64,000 nt of DNA from Thamnidium elegans (GCA_025201345.1 JAIXMG010000022.1:542782-606781), one strand, 5' to 3'. Numbered from the stretch's first letter, positions 25,268-36,833 are shown. Notes: generated by a model from the sequence alone, not told the origin. Made by a program: numbers and translations.

Positions 25268-25425
25268 ACGTATTGGTTCGGGTGGGTAGGAGAACGCAAG
25301 CCATAACATTGGGCGGCATTAGACGGCGCAATGCTTAGAACACAATACTGACATAAAACCATACGTTCCGCCTTGACAAGGAATAATAACATGGACTTAC
25401 AAGAGCTTGCTATACTGGTATATAT
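25268..25425. repeat. ~150-bp repeat, copy 3
   Basis: Begins CGTATTGGTTCGGGTGGGTA and ends near AACATGGACTTACAAGAGCT. It is close to copy 1 in the core and tail, and lies ~30 bp after copy 2 in the same orientation. Confidence 0.75.
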
Positions 25426-25528
25426 GAATCAAATCTGTTTAAAGTGGGAATAATAAGCTATTTTTGCCTATGTTAAAGTAGAAATTATACCACTAATGAG
25501 TTTAACTTCACTAACTTGATCATATTTT

Positions 25529-25530
<2 letters not shown>

Positions 25531-25585
<55 letters not shown>
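25531..25585 (+). repeat. 55-nt poly(A) tract
   Basis: An uninterrupted A run of about 55 nt, the longest in the window, sits ~105 bp after repeat copy 3 inside the mariner-like element. It could be the tail of a retroposed sequence or simple slippage. Confidence 0.85.
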
Positions 25586-25594
<9 letters not shown>

Positions 25595-26278
25595 CAGAGT
25601 TAGGTGACGTCACTTATATTTCAGAGCTTTAAATGTGAAAAAGTAAGTGCCCAAAACTCTCTATTTCATTTATGACTAAAAACAAAGTTACGAAAAAACC
25701 TATTGTGATTGGAATTAATCCCGAGTTTAAACTTACTAGCGAACAATGTAAAAGAAGAAGAATCGATCCTATGCTGAGTGGTTTAAAGGCTAAATACTGG
25801 TCAAATCCCTTGAAACTATGTATCCACTCATGTCTTTCTTAATACTTAAGGAATTAAATTTGTGAAGGTTCAAGCTTCGTATCATCCTTCCACTCCGAAT
25901 GCACTATCAGCAATCATCTAAGAAAATATGTGTTATGCTATGATGAGCTTACGCCAATAAAAGCTGACCAACTCATCCCCGATAACATTGAAGCATTTGA
26001 TAGTTTGCTCATGGCCCCTGCAGATATTATGTAAGAAATATAGACAATCAATAGGGTTTTCAGCAGTTTTGATGATTTGACAATTAATTTTCAGCGGTCC
26101 TTTGTAAAAAAAAAACTGCCCTTTGGAAATTAAAAAGTCGCCCAATGAAATCATATACGATCCGCCCTTTTATTTAAAAACCCGCCATTTGGCGTTGGAA
26201 CGACTATATGCTCAGTATAGATTTATTTAGATAGCAATTGGTATATAATAAGGTAAATTGATATAATGGGATCGCAAT

Positions 26279-27566
26279 TTATAACGACAAGATATATGAG
26301 AGTGAGAATTTCTTGGAATCGAAATCTTCCATAGATGAAATATTACTGCAGCTGAAATTTTGGTTTTCTCGTGCAGAGTTATGAAAAGAATGTGTTTCAG
26401 GAGCAGAATAAGATAAACTCTTTGAAGACTGCAGTATAACATTTGTATCAATAATCGAAAAACCAGAATCATGTACTGTATCAACCTGCTTGTTGCTAGA
26501 GGTAACCTTGTTTGTCTCTTGTAGAGCATTAGAATTGCGGCCATTATTCAAAGTAGCAGTGTCTTGGATATCAACATTGGAAACTAGGTTTGTATCGGCT
26601 TGTTTAACCTTACTCGATTCACCACCATTACTAAAAGTCTCGGCTTGTTTATTCATATCTACGCCATCATTTTTAATAGAAGGTTCATTTTTAATAGAAG
26701 GCCCGGCTCGGTTTGTAGTTTCTGATTTAAAAGTAAGAGTAACATTTGTGGTGATAGTAGGATCACTTGTGATTATAGGCTCTTCTTCTTTTACGGTAAC
26801 AGTAGAACAGCTATTACTTTGTGAGTCCGTACCTTGAGAAGGTGGGAGACTAGCACTAGACAGAACTTTTTGCTCTAAAGTACCAAGTACAGACACCTTA
26901 TTAATTGAATGTCTAAAAAAAATTTAATTATTTTTAATGGAATTAAAACTATTAAATAACAAACGTACTTTTTTACTGATTTAATCCTGCTTCCATACAA
27001 TCTAGTAAATTGAGATCGAGCTTGTAAGCCAGTACTTTCTAACGATACCACATTTGATCGTTTCTTCGCGATTTGGTCCCAGGTATATTGTCTTGGGAGA
27101 GTTCTTACAGCTACATGGGTTGATAAATCAATAATTGCTTGTTTTCTAGCTTCTGATACATCAATTTCGTAGTCTAGCGGATTTAATAGTCTTATAAATG
27201 GAACACTAAATAAAACAGAAAAAGATGGTGAAGAGGAGAGAGGAGGCTAGTTAATAATATATATATAAAAAAGGTAACATAATTTATGTGTGTACCTTTC
27301 CAATAACCAATTTAAATGAATAATTGGACATGTAGACTATTATACACCGTTACTTTTATTTGTTTATTTATTGTGCATAGAAAATATATTACCTTTTTCA
27401 CCATTCTCATAATTCGTAAAGGACTCTTTAATTCAGTAACAATGTAATCGGCAAAAGTATAGGCTCGAATCACCTTATACTCTTGAGTGTATTGTAACAT
27501 GCTTTTTAAGCGTTCTATTTTTTCTAGATTCAATTTGGTCTCTAGAATATAAACGTTCTTTACCAT
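26279..27566 (-). CDS. BRCT-domain protein of unknown function, possibly 3'-truncated
   Basis: Four exons (27566-27393, 27336-27296, 27205-26969, 26912-26279) encode 361 residues in phase. The N-terminal ~85 residues resemble a BRCT domain: a starting beta-strand (NVYILETKL), a helix, ADYIVTEL, and after the second exon the conserved tryptophan region CPIIHLNWLLE. BRCT domains bind phosphopeptides or partners in DNA repair and checkpoint proteins. A basic segment follows, then a Ser/Thr/Asn-rich tail containing a repeated SIKNEPSIKND motif and no further domain. The stop lies only ~70 bp from the end of the mariner-like element. The protein could therefore be a fragment of a longer repair protein (an X-family polymerase is one guess) whose 3' part was displaced. 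The start ATG is preferred over an in-frame GTG one codon upstream. Confidence 0.6.
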
Positions 27567-27930
27567 CACTAGAGTTATTACAAGGTGTTACCCGTTGTGA
27601 AAATAAAGTATTAAAAAAGAAACTTTTTTTTTTATATAGTAGTGGGTCATATTATTGGCCACGTTTCTAATATATAAAAATAACCAGTTGATATATCTTT
27701 TCTTTTTTATCATCGTACTTGCTAATAACAAGTATCTTTTTTTAACTGTATGTTAAATTTTTAAACTTTATTCTTTGATCTACACGGTTATTTTTTTATC
27801 CGTAAAAAACTAAGAATCGGGTTCATTGCTTGTCCTTTTTTCAAAATAACCTGTTTTGTAAACTGTACTATAATTTGAGTACTGGTCTATTATGATTTTT
27901 TTGTAAAGTCGTGATATAGGCGAAGGACAT

Positions 27931-28533
27931 ATGTATAACCCGTCTACCAAAATTCGTTATACTCGCTACTCGTCCGAAAAGAAACAGGGTACCTGCATAG
28001 TCAATCAAGTCTCTATAAAATTATCGATTTAGTATGCGCTTATATTCGTGATACGATAAATAATGATTCAGTTACCAGTCTAAAAGATGACAATAACCGA
28101 GGCACATAAGACAAATTATTAGTTAAATTTTTGCGACGTGTTACTCAAAACGCCATGCACGCCTTTTTATTCTTTGAGAAGTACAAAGGTGATGTATATT
28201 TAGAAAAAGTAAGTATAGTTTTTTTTTCTAAAAAGACAATTGTTCCCTGTCTCTGACAAATAAAGAGTTTCGTTTCAAAACAATTACTGAATTTCAATGT
28301 ATTAATCACCGCTTTTTCAAGATTACTTACAATATAGATAGCGGAATAGCCTTTTTTTTAATTAAACGCGAGCATATAATGAAGAACTAAAGCACGTTAA
28401 TTCATCTGGTACAACAATAAAAAATCAAAGATTAGGCACTTATATAGATCAACTATCTATTTTTGTAAACGAATTAACGTCACATATTCTATCATTTTTC
28501 GGTAAAGAAACTAGAGCTATTTTACTGAACTAG
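27931..28533 (+). pseudogene. Decayed protein-coding gene, family not recognised
   Basis: Several adjacent plus-strand segments have ordinary protein-like composition but lie in different frames. The first starts MYNPSTKIRYTRYSSEKKQ. Then come CAYIRDTINNDSVTSLKDD, a segment with LRRVTQNAMHAFLFFEKYKG that ends at a GTAAGT donor-like site (~28210), FRFKTITEFQCINHRFF, and finally NQRLGTYIDQLSIFVNEL running to a TAG at 28531. At least three frame changes or stops separate them and cannot all be explained by introns. I do not recognise the family. Confidence 0.4.
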
Positions 28534-28923
28534 TGAACCAGTAAAACTGTAAAAAAAAATAGCATATACAGTCACCTTCGTGTATCTTTTGTTTTAGTTT
28601 TTTATATCATTTATCAAGGAAAATATATATTGAGCTTCAATGTTTGTAATGCAAATGTTACGAGGATTCATTTTATGCATATATCCGCGGTTACGTATAA
28701 ACGGTAACACAACATTAAAAAAATTGACATACCTGCACGATGTACAAGGTTCTATTCGTTTAAATTTACAATATATTTATTAATTTGTTTAATAAATGTA
28801 GGGAGATCTTTCTTTTTTTTTTTTACTTCGCGCCTGTGATTATTTTGCGAATATGATAGCTTGTACTTATTGTTTTGTCCTACTGGTTTGATGGCGTACT
28901 CCAAAAAAAAAAAAAAAAATAGA

Positions 28924-28929
28924 TATAAA
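28924..28929 (+). promoter_or_regulatory. TATA box of the polygalacturonase gene
   Basis: TATAAA lies 70 bp before the ATG in otherwise T-rich sequence, the usual place for a fungal TATA box of a regulated secreted enzyme. Confidence 0.5.
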
Positions 28930-28998
28930 GGATTTGCATTTCTCCCTCTTTTTTTTAAAAAATCATTATCCAAACCATTACAATAACAAATACTCGAT

Positions 28999-30296
28999 AT
29001 GGTTCAAATTTTCTCTTCATTTGTCGCCATTTCTCTTTCTCTCGTTGCCTCATTCAACTTGGTTCAAGCTGGTAAGGTCTGTACAGTTCAAAGAAGTAAC
29101 AGAGATGATGCACTTTCAATCATGCAAGCCTTCAATGACTGTAAAACTGGAGGCACTGTTGTGTTCCCTAAAGGTCAAAGCTTCTATCCTCAATCTTTGA
29201 TTACCGTTAAAGACTTGAAGAATGTCAATGTTCAATTTTATGGTAACTTTGTCTTACCCAACTATAATACTCAATTCAACGGTAAAGGCGCTTTCTTTGA
29301 ATTGTTTGGTGATAACATTCACTTCGAAGGTAACGGTGCTGGTACCTTTGTCGGTACTGGTCAACAATGGTGGGATAAGAAGAACAACCAAGGGCCTATT
29401 GTCTTCCGTATCACTGCTAAAAACTCTGTATTTAGAAACTTCCGTATTTTCAATGCTCCTAATGGTCATATGGCTATGACTGGTTGTAACAATGTTGTGG
29501 TTGAAAAGGTTACTATGAACAGTGTTTCAAAGTCCAAGAACTTTGCTATGAATACTGATGCTTGGGGTTGTGCTTGGTCTGATAATTTGATTTTCCGTGA
29601 TTCTGTTATTCACAACGGTGATGATTGTGCTGCTATTAACGGTGGAGTTTCTAATATTACTGTTTCTAATGTTCAATGTACGGGTGGTCATGGTTTCTCG
29701 GTAAGAACTTATTTACAATAACTATAAAAAAAGAAACTGAGATGAACAAATATGTATGTATAGGTTATTGGTGCTCTCGCTACTGATGGAAGATTTCAAT
29801 CTTTCAAGAATATTAATGTTATTAACAGTGTTTGTAACGATTGTTTAGCTGGTCTTACTCTTAAGGCTAGTCCTGGTAGACCAGGCGTTATGGATGGTGT
29901 CCGTTTCCAAAATGTTAAATTAAACAGAGTTGCTAAGCCTATTACTATTACTTCTCATTACTATTGTGACAGCAGTTTCCAAAGTGCTTGTTTCAAAAAT
30001 GATGGTACTTCCATTAAGTTCAAGAATGTATTTATTAGTGGTATTACAGGGTATGTAAAAATATTTAAACGGAAGGCCTTACTGTGCGTATTATTAACTC
30101 AATTATATATACATACAGTTCTTCTTCTTCCAAGGATTACCCTATTATTAACATTAACTGTGCCAAGAATACACCTTGTGAAAATGTCAATATTAAAAAC
30201 GTAAAGATTCAAGAAATGAAGACCACACCTAGAAATATCTGTACCAACCTTCGTGGTGCTGAAAAGATCCCCAGCTGTAAATGGGTCGGAAAATAA
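28999..30296 (+). CDS. Secreted polygalacturonase, glycoside hydrolase family 28
   Basis: Three exons (28999-29700, 29764-30050, 30119-30296) encode 388 residues. Residues 1-25 form a signal peptide ending near VQAG. The rest is a parallel beta-helix pectinase that cleaves galacturonan outside the cell. The catalytic GH28 blocks are visible: NTD (NTDAWGC), GDDC (HNGDDCAAING) and GHG (TGGHGFSV). The usual RIK motif is replaced by TLK (GLTLKASPGRPG), as its expected position lies ~35 residues after GHG. Cysteine pairs are present throughout. It resembles the exo-type polygalacturonases known from Mucorales, but endo versus exo cannot be settled from sequence alone. Confidence 0.9.
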
Positions 30297-31316
30297 ATAC
30301 CAATTAGCAAACTAGATTTTTTACACCATACATGCTAAAATAAACATTTTCTTTGAATATATATACACGCTTTTCTTTTATTACAGCAGCGGCTCTATTT
30401 AAGGATGCTCGTTTTAAGGATAAACTCTTTTGTTATCAACAGAATAATACTATTCTAGTCTTTAAGAGTGTATTATCTACCAAGGCTACTCATAAACAAA
30501 AGTATAATAATCGAAATGATAGATAGAGGGTAATGAAATAAATCTCATAAAGTAGTTTTGGAAATGTTTACCAAGTATATAATAATATTGTCAATAAAAA
30601 AAGGAGCACGTACCGCCCGATTTTTAAGTCCCACGACTTGTTTTTTTTTTATTATGATCTGCCTCACTCAAATAATAAGTACAAGTATCTCGTCCCGCTT
30701 TCATAAAAGGGTTATGTCTGATACGTATACCAATGACTTTCATTGAACTCTCTTTTTCTTTTATATAAATAATCACAAATTATAATAAAACATTATCTTA
30801 ATTGAAGACTTTCATCAAAAGCATACTGTTTACACTTTAATAATATATCAGTAAGTCTTAAAAATAACTGTATATCGCTAGATGCGCCCTACAAACATAA
30901 TAAGGGGTTTGGGACTTTCCAGGTCACGCGTATTTACGAAGAAAAACAGGCAGTAACCCCTCCGTTATTATTAGAGGTTTCTTTCGCTTAAACTCTTATT
31001 CAAACTTCGATTTTACAGCATTAACCATTCAATATACAGAACCCGCTCCCTCTCTCTATATAAATATGGTACAGATATATATGTGTGTGTAATATATGCA
31101 TTTCCCGCTAGCATAAATATATTATAAATCGCGTCTAAAACAAAAATGTTTTTATAAATGCAAAAAGTCAAATAAGTCGTATTTTACAAGTTTAGCAAAG
31201 TATACAATAATGTCGCGTTTATTTATTACTTTATTTGTAAAAAGTCACATCTGATTTAAAAAAAATAGGATTCTGCCACGTTTTTTTTTTCTTTTTTCTT
31301 TTTTTTTACGTAAACT
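30297..31316. other. Intergenic region without recognised gene
   Basis: About 1 kb of AT-rich DNA between the polygalacturonase and ALG6 genes, containing short AT/GT dinucleotide stretches (31070-31095). Small frames here have no family resemblance. Confidence 0.6.
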
Positions 31317-33180
31317 ATGTCTACGACAATAAAGGATTCCACACCATCCTTGTTTGTACATAGTCCAGTGCTAAGAGCGCTTCAGAGGCTTGTTCAAAAC
31401 CAAACTTTATGGACAGCTCCTTTAATCATCATTTTATTTGCTTCTTTAATTCGTTGGGCCATTGCTTTAAACCCTTACTCCGGTATATATATATACATAT
31501 ATATATGGCAAATACCTTTTTTTTTTTTTTTTTTTCTTATCCCAAAAGTTTATAGGATATAACTCGCCTCCATTATTTGGAGATTATGAAGCACAACGTC
31601 ATTGGATGGAGATTACAACTCATCTACCTACTTCGAAATGGTATCGATACGATCTTCAATGGTGGGGATTAGATTACCCACCATTAACAGCATATCATAG
31701 TTGGTTTTGTGGCATAATGTAAAAAAAAAACAATCAAAAAAATACATATTTTAACGTGCCCTTTTTTTTTAAAAAAAAAAATGCGTGTTTAGTGGATCCA
31801 AGATAAACGCGTCTTGGTTTGCTTTAGATAGTTCAAGAGGAATAGAATCACCTTCCAGTAAATTATTTATGCGGTCCACAGTATTTGTTTCTGAAGCATT
31901 AATTTATATTCCTGCTGTTTATTTATACTGTCAAATTGTATACTCATCCAATAAGCAATATTTAAAAAAGGTACAAATGCGCGGTTTTTTTTTTTTTAAA
32001 AAAAAAAAAAAGTGTAATATACTAAACTATTTTTTATTATTAGCATATGGCAGCAATGTTAATCTTGATGCAACCTGCTTTGATTATGATTGATCATGCT
32101 CATTTTCAATTCAATAGCGTTATGTTAGGCTTCACCTTACTATCCATCGATTGTCTTCTTACACGTCACTACGTATTAGGATCGATTTTCTTTTGTGCAT
32201 CGTTAGGATTTAAACAAATGGCATTATATTATTCTCCTGCAATTTTTGCATTTTTATTAGGTAGATGCTTTTCAGAAAAAAAGGGATTTGTTTTATTTAT
32301 CAGGTTGGGATTGACTGTCATAATAACATTTACCATTATGTTTTCACCTTGGTTACGATCTTTGGATGATATTCAACAAGTATTTATTCGTATCTTTCCT
32401 GTAGCAAGAGGCCTTTATGAAGATAAAGTAGCAAATGTATGGTGTGCTATTAATGTAGTAGTTAAATTAAAACAAATCCTATCTGTTGAATCTACGGTAC
32501 AATTAAGGTAAATTTATTTATTTACTTTGTATTTAACAAAAAAAAACAAAGAGTTAATGTTTTTTTTCTTCTTCTAGTTTATTAGCTACTGTATTAGCAG
32601 TATTACCTATTAGTATTCATTTAGGTATATCTCCATCAAAACGTAGATTTATCTATGCCTTGATCAATTCATCTTTGGCCTTCTTTTTGTTTTCATTCCA
32701 AGTACATGAAAAATCAATTCTTTTGCCACTTTTACCGGTTAGTTTACTTGTATTGGAAGAGCCTGTTGCCACAACCATGTTCATGAATGTAGCCATGTTT
32801 AGTATGTTTCCATTATTAAAACGTGAAGGGTTGGTGATGGCGTATTATATAACCAGTATTATTTGGAATTGGCTTGTAGGTGGCTACGGACCCAACACCT
32901 CATTAACAACACGTCTCGGCACTTTGGTAAGCAGCAGAGAGAATTATATATAAAAGTGAAATAAACAATTAATTTATATAATATATAGGGAGTTCATATC
33001 ATGTTTACTATTTGGCATGTCGCAGAAGTATTTATTCCCCCACCTTCTAATTTACCTGACCTCTATACTGTGATTAATGTATTAATGAGCTGTGGTATAT
33101 TTACACTTTTATTCGGGTACTACGTATATCGCCAATTTACAATTACAACAATTGTTATAGAACCGAAAAAATCCCAGTAA
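31317..33180 (+). CDS. ALG6: Dolichyl-P-Glc:Man9GlcNAc2-PP-dolichol alpha-1,3-glucosyltransferase
   Basis: Six exons (31317-31482, 31556-31718, 31793-31970, 32044-32507, 32578-32926, 32989-33180) encode 503 residues. The enzyme adds the first glucose to the lipid-linked N-glycan precursor in the ER lumen. The first luminal loop has the family signature: [14 protein letters not shown], then [21 protein letters not shown] and a later [11 protein letters not shown] segment. About ten hydrophobic membrane segments follow, with [14 protein letters not shown] near the C-terminal third. The YPPLTAYHS block distinguishes ALG6 from ALG8 (ALG8 has a different block). The exon 2/3 junction restores the conserved CGIIGSKIN stretch, confirming the donor inside ATAAT|GT. 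Confidence 0.93.
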
Positions 33181-34033
33181 ATTTTTTTATATATAAAGTA
33201 TCCCCCCTCCCCCCCTCGACACTTGACCAAGTTTTATGTATATATGTATATACCTATGTGTGATTGTAATTAAATAGAACGATTATATAATATGATTACC
33301 CGCATACATCAATTGATCTTTTTGTTACATGTATGGACTACTTAAGGGGGGGGGGGGGAAAGGTAATTACAAATCTTCACATTCTTTTTTTGACCAATAC
33401 AATTGAATGCAAATAAATCATTTGAGAGAAGCATTCTTACATTCTCATGACAGAGAAAAAGAACAGCCAGATCATAACTTGCCTAGCGTATCTTTTCCTT
33501 AAAGAGCGACTCCGCCCTTTTTTTGTTGCTTTTTTAATCTGATACATTACATATTTAGAATTGCTGTTGAAACAAGAAAAAGGAGACAAAAACTCTATTA
33601 CAACGTCATATAAAATAACAATAATTTAAGGTTACCGGGTAATGTGGACTCAATTGGTTTGTTATTTGCGATATGATGTAACAAAAGACATCTGTATTTA
33701 TTTTGACAGGACAAACTGAGCTTAAAACAAAAAAACAACAATAGAACAGAGAGATTTGGTACTAGTGTTCTAAAATAACTTTAAAAGCGTAAAGCTGTCA
33801 AAAAAAAAGGGGGGGAGGGGGGATAGATATAACGGTATAATGAGAGATAGAGATAGAGAGAGATGTACGTAGAAATAAATCAGATCAAAACGTTTTAAAA
33901 AGCTTATCAGATTGAAATTGAGCATGTTGAAATACCTGGTATAGTAATATTGTGTTACCATATACCTAGTCAATTCTATCAATTCCATGTTATTGTTTTT
34001 TCTCTTGTATCTCTTTCACCGTTTATTTCTATC
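33181..34033. other. Intergenic region with short G/C homopolymers
   Basis: About 850 bp with no gene recognised. It contains poly(C) and poly(G) runs (near 33205-33217 and 33347-33357), unusual in this AT-rich sequence, and a GA-rich purine tract at 33808-33865 just upstream of the next gene. Confidence 0.6.
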
Positions 34034-35125
34034 ATGATTACACCCCTCACAAAGACAGAAAAGGAAGCTGTTGCAAAATTAAAAGCAAAATTGAACGAAA
34101 TCAAGACAGCTGCTAATGTCCCTGCTCATTATGCACTTTGGGAGATTGAACTTGATCAAGATTCTGTTGATCCTAAACTTGATGTCCTACTGGTAAAGTT
34201 TTTAAGAGCTAGGTAAAGTTAAATAATGATAAAGCAAAAATAGAATATACTAAATAAGTAAATTAGAGATCTTGACTTGACTAAAGCTAGTCAAATGTTG
34301 ATTGACAGTTTAATTTGGAGAAAAGATTTTGGAACCGATCACTTGTTAGATGAAATTATTGATGAGAGCGTTTTAGGTAAAGTAAGTTATGTTTACAAGA
34401 CGGACAAAGAAGGCCGTCCAGTTTGCTATAACTTTTACGGAGATATCGATCAAGAAAAGGTATTTGGAGATGTAGAAAAGTAAGTGTGAATATTATATAT
34501 ATAAATGGTTGAAGCTAAAATTGTAATAATAGATTCATTCGTTGGAGAGTTCAGGTGATGGAACGAGGTGTCCAATTAATTGATTTTGTTAATACTGATT
34601 CAATGGTTGTGGTTCATGATTATAACAATGCATCATTATTTGGTCGTACTCAAAATGCGAAGGCTGCTACCAAAGTTATTATCAAAATTATGCAAGATAA
34701 TTATCCAGAGTTCTTGGTAAGTAGTGTGTGGATGTATATATTCTTTATCATTAAAATATTCTAATATTTTTTAATTTCGTAAGTCTGTCAAGTACTTTGT
34801 TAATGTACCCTCTTGGGGAAGGTAAGCTAAGCTATAAAAAAAAACATTGTTATGTATTTTGTTACTAAGCAAATATTTCCGTTTTTATGTAATAGTATCA
34901 TCTTCAAGTTGATTCGTCCTTTATTATCTGAAGCTACTACCAAAAAGTTCGTCGTTTGTTCAAAGTAAGTATTTTTATATAAATATATATTTAATGAAAT
35001 AAGTATAAACTTACAATTACCGTAGTAACGATGTATACCCTGAGTTAACAAAGAGAATTGATAATCAAAATTTACCTGTTGTTTATCAAGAACCAGGAAC
35101 CAACAATCCAACTATTACATTATAA
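34034..35125 (+). CDS. CRAL-TRIO (Sec14-like) protein, Sfh5 type
   Basis: Six exons (34034-34212, 34267-34479, 34533-34716, 34784-34821, 34896-34964, 35026-35125) encode 260 residues, with every junction in phase. The N-terminal CRAL-TRIO-N helices end in the typical LLVKFLRARDLDLTKAS segment. The lipid-binding domain follows, with YKTDKEGRPVCYNFYGD, VVVHDYNNASLFGR and YPEFLSVKYFVNVPSW, and the gate region TKKFVVCS. The NFYGD/NLYG block and small size resemble yeast Sfh5, a Sec14-family member that binds phosphatidylinositol and was shown to bind haem. Whether this protein binds haem is unknown. An in-frame upstream ATG exists at 33950, but the family start fits 34034. Confidence 0.8.
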
Positions 35126-35371
35126 AACCACTTGATGTGCACTAATAAATAAAAAATAAAAATTACTATTTTGATTAACCTTTAGCCGTACAGCGGTGAT
35201 AACAGAGTATCATTTGATTGGTTTATATGTTTATAGCATTTTTACTATATATATCGATCTTATTTTTTTCCCTTTTTTTTTTTTTTTTTTTTTTGTATAA
35301 ATATATAAACTTATTGTTCATGAGTAATTTTTATTTTTTATTTTAAATGCTATTATTTTTTCCAATTAGCA

Positions 35372-36031
35372 ATGTCTACTATTAACACAACACAAGTAAA
35401 AGCGAATAACCCAGAAGCGTTATTAGGTAATAATGAATAATAATGATAATAACAATAATAGTTTATCTAATTATACACATATAAAAAAAAAATAGCTTTT
35501 ACAACATTGACAACCAATAATTTACTTTCTTGCGCCTTAAATACATCCAATCGATTACCACCACTAAACGAATTTATACATGATTTTTATAACAAAAAGA
35601 ACGAATTTCCATGTGCGGTGAAATTATTCACATTGATTTATTTATTACGATTGAAATCCAAATTACCAGATAATGCGCGCGGCGGTTACGATACACCTTA
35701 TCGATTATTTTTAGCTGCGGTGTTGACAAGTTCCAAGTACTTGTCTGAAACAGGCACCGGCTTAACTAGTGTTACCTTATCTTATTTTACACATCACTTA
35801 TATACCCCAAAGGATATCAATCGTATGGAACGCAGTTTCTTGGGTCTGATCCGCTATGATTTATGGGTCTCGACCAATGATATTCAGTCTTTTATGAATT
35901 CTTATGGCGATCTATTACAAATCGATATTAATCAAGTCAATATACCAGAGCAAGGTACCATGGCTAGGTGTTTATTACCTAATGTTACTACAAATTCTTC
36001 TAATAATGTAGTAACACCTTACCCTGCTTAA
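35372..36031 (+). CDS. Pcl/Pho80-like cyclin
   Basis: Two exons (35372-35426, 35496-36031) encode 196 residues, nearly all a single cyclin N-terminal box. The central part (TLIYLLRLKSKLPDN, YDTPYRLFLAAVLTSSKYLSE, YFTHHLYTPKDINRMERSFLGLIRYDLWVS) matches the cyclin box of fungal Pho85-type cyclins such as Pcl1/Pcl2. Such proteins activate a Pho85-like CDK in morphogenesis or nutrient signalling. There is no C-terminal cyclin fold and no PEST-rich tail. The CDK partner is not in this window. Confidence 0.78.
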
Positions 36032-36118
36032 AAAAAATACACAAACTCGTAATTTACTTTTTTATACATATTATTTTTTGATTATTTTTGTTGTACATAA
36101 TAAACTTATTTTATTTTT

Positions 36119-36755
36119 CTAAACATAAACCCAATTGATTTTAATACGACCGATATCTAAATCAGATATGGCACTAAATGCTGCGGGACTCAAGTCAACA
36201 GAGCCGGAAGAACAAGGTGGGCACGTATCAACCTGAAAAAAAAAAAAAAAAAAAAAAAGTTACTAAATTATATAATATACATGTTGATAAAAAAAAAAAA
36301 AAAATACTTACAATCTTGACAGTGACAGACTTGTTGGTGGCAGGGTTAGTAACCTTGATCATTTTTCCACACATAGGATTATTATTGGGATTAGCACCGT
36401 TCATCATTTGAGGCGCATTTAAAGCAGCAACTAATTCATCGTCGGTATTTTCTTGACCACAAGAACCAAGCCCAATATCAAACCAAGTACCGTCGCCAGA
36501 ATAAACTGTACCCGAACCGGCGGGTGAGGTAGGAGCTGCGGTAGTTGAAGCCTTGGTAGTGGTTGCCTTAGGAACCGTAGCAGTTGCCTTGGCAGTAGTG
36601 GTTTTCTTGGTTGTTGTTGTCTTTTTTGTTGTCGAGGTCACTTTGGCTTGTTTAGAGCCTCGAACGTACCTTTGCTTATTAAAAGAAGCAGCAGAAACGG
36701 TAGAGATAAAGAGAATAACAAGAACCAAAGCATAAAGAACGGTAAGAGTCTTCAT
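36119..36755 (-). CDS. Secreted RlpA-like double-psi beta-barrel (expansin-like) protein
   Basis: Two exons (36755-36312, 36232-36119) encode 185 residues. Residues 1-22 are a signal peptide (LTVLYALVLVILFISTVSAA). A Thr/Lys/Ala-rich, probably O-glycosylated linker runs to ~residue 80. The double-psi beta-barrel follows: GDGTWFDIGLGSCG, an NPMCGK motif, then after the intron VDTCPPCSSGSVDLSPAAF and a final IKINWVYV strand. The layout matches fungal RlpA-like/barwin-like proteins, which are secreted and associated with cell walls. A catalytic function is not established for the family. The Asp in VDTCPPC and the paired Cys residues are conserved. Confidence 0.86.
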
Positions 36756-36824
36756 TTTGACGAGAGAAAAAAAAGAAGGAAGGATGAAGGGTATGTAAGA
36801 AACGATTACAAAAAAAAAAATCTA

Positions 36825-36833
36825 TTTTATATA
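36825..36833 (-). promoter_or_regulatory. TATA box of the DPBB protein gene
   Basis: On the minus strand TATATAAAA lies about 70-75 bp before the ATG at 36755, a position typical for a TATA box. Confidence 0.5.

Larger units (their letters stand above)
24146..26206. mobile_element. Tc1/mariner-like element with long imperfect terminal inverted repeats
   Basis: The left end (24146 onward, CAGTCGTTCCAACGCCAAA) reappears inverted at the right end (to 26206, TAGTCGTTCCAACGCCAAA in reverse). Similarity continues for over 100 bp, including TCGTATATGATTTCATTGGG and ATTTCCAAAGGGC on both arms. The right arm has an extra ~20 bp near its tip. Both ends are flanked by TA, the expected Tc1/mariner target duplication. 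A minus-strand transposase fragment lies inside the left part. The interior also holds three copies of a ~150-bp repeat and a 55-nt poly(A) tract. Together these point to a decayed element that received secondary insertions. Confidence 0.75.

Noticed and set aside
24784..25392. Repeated minus-strand peptide (MLLFLVKAERMVL...) in the ~150-bp repeats, considered as a conserved coding exon
   Set aside because: Copy 2 changes most residues in the middle of the peptide, so the frame is not under protein-level constraint. The shared peptide just reflects DNA repeat identity.
24843..25425. CRISPR-like array
   Set aside because: Only three long units with unequal spacing in a eukaryotic transposon; not a CRISPR structure.
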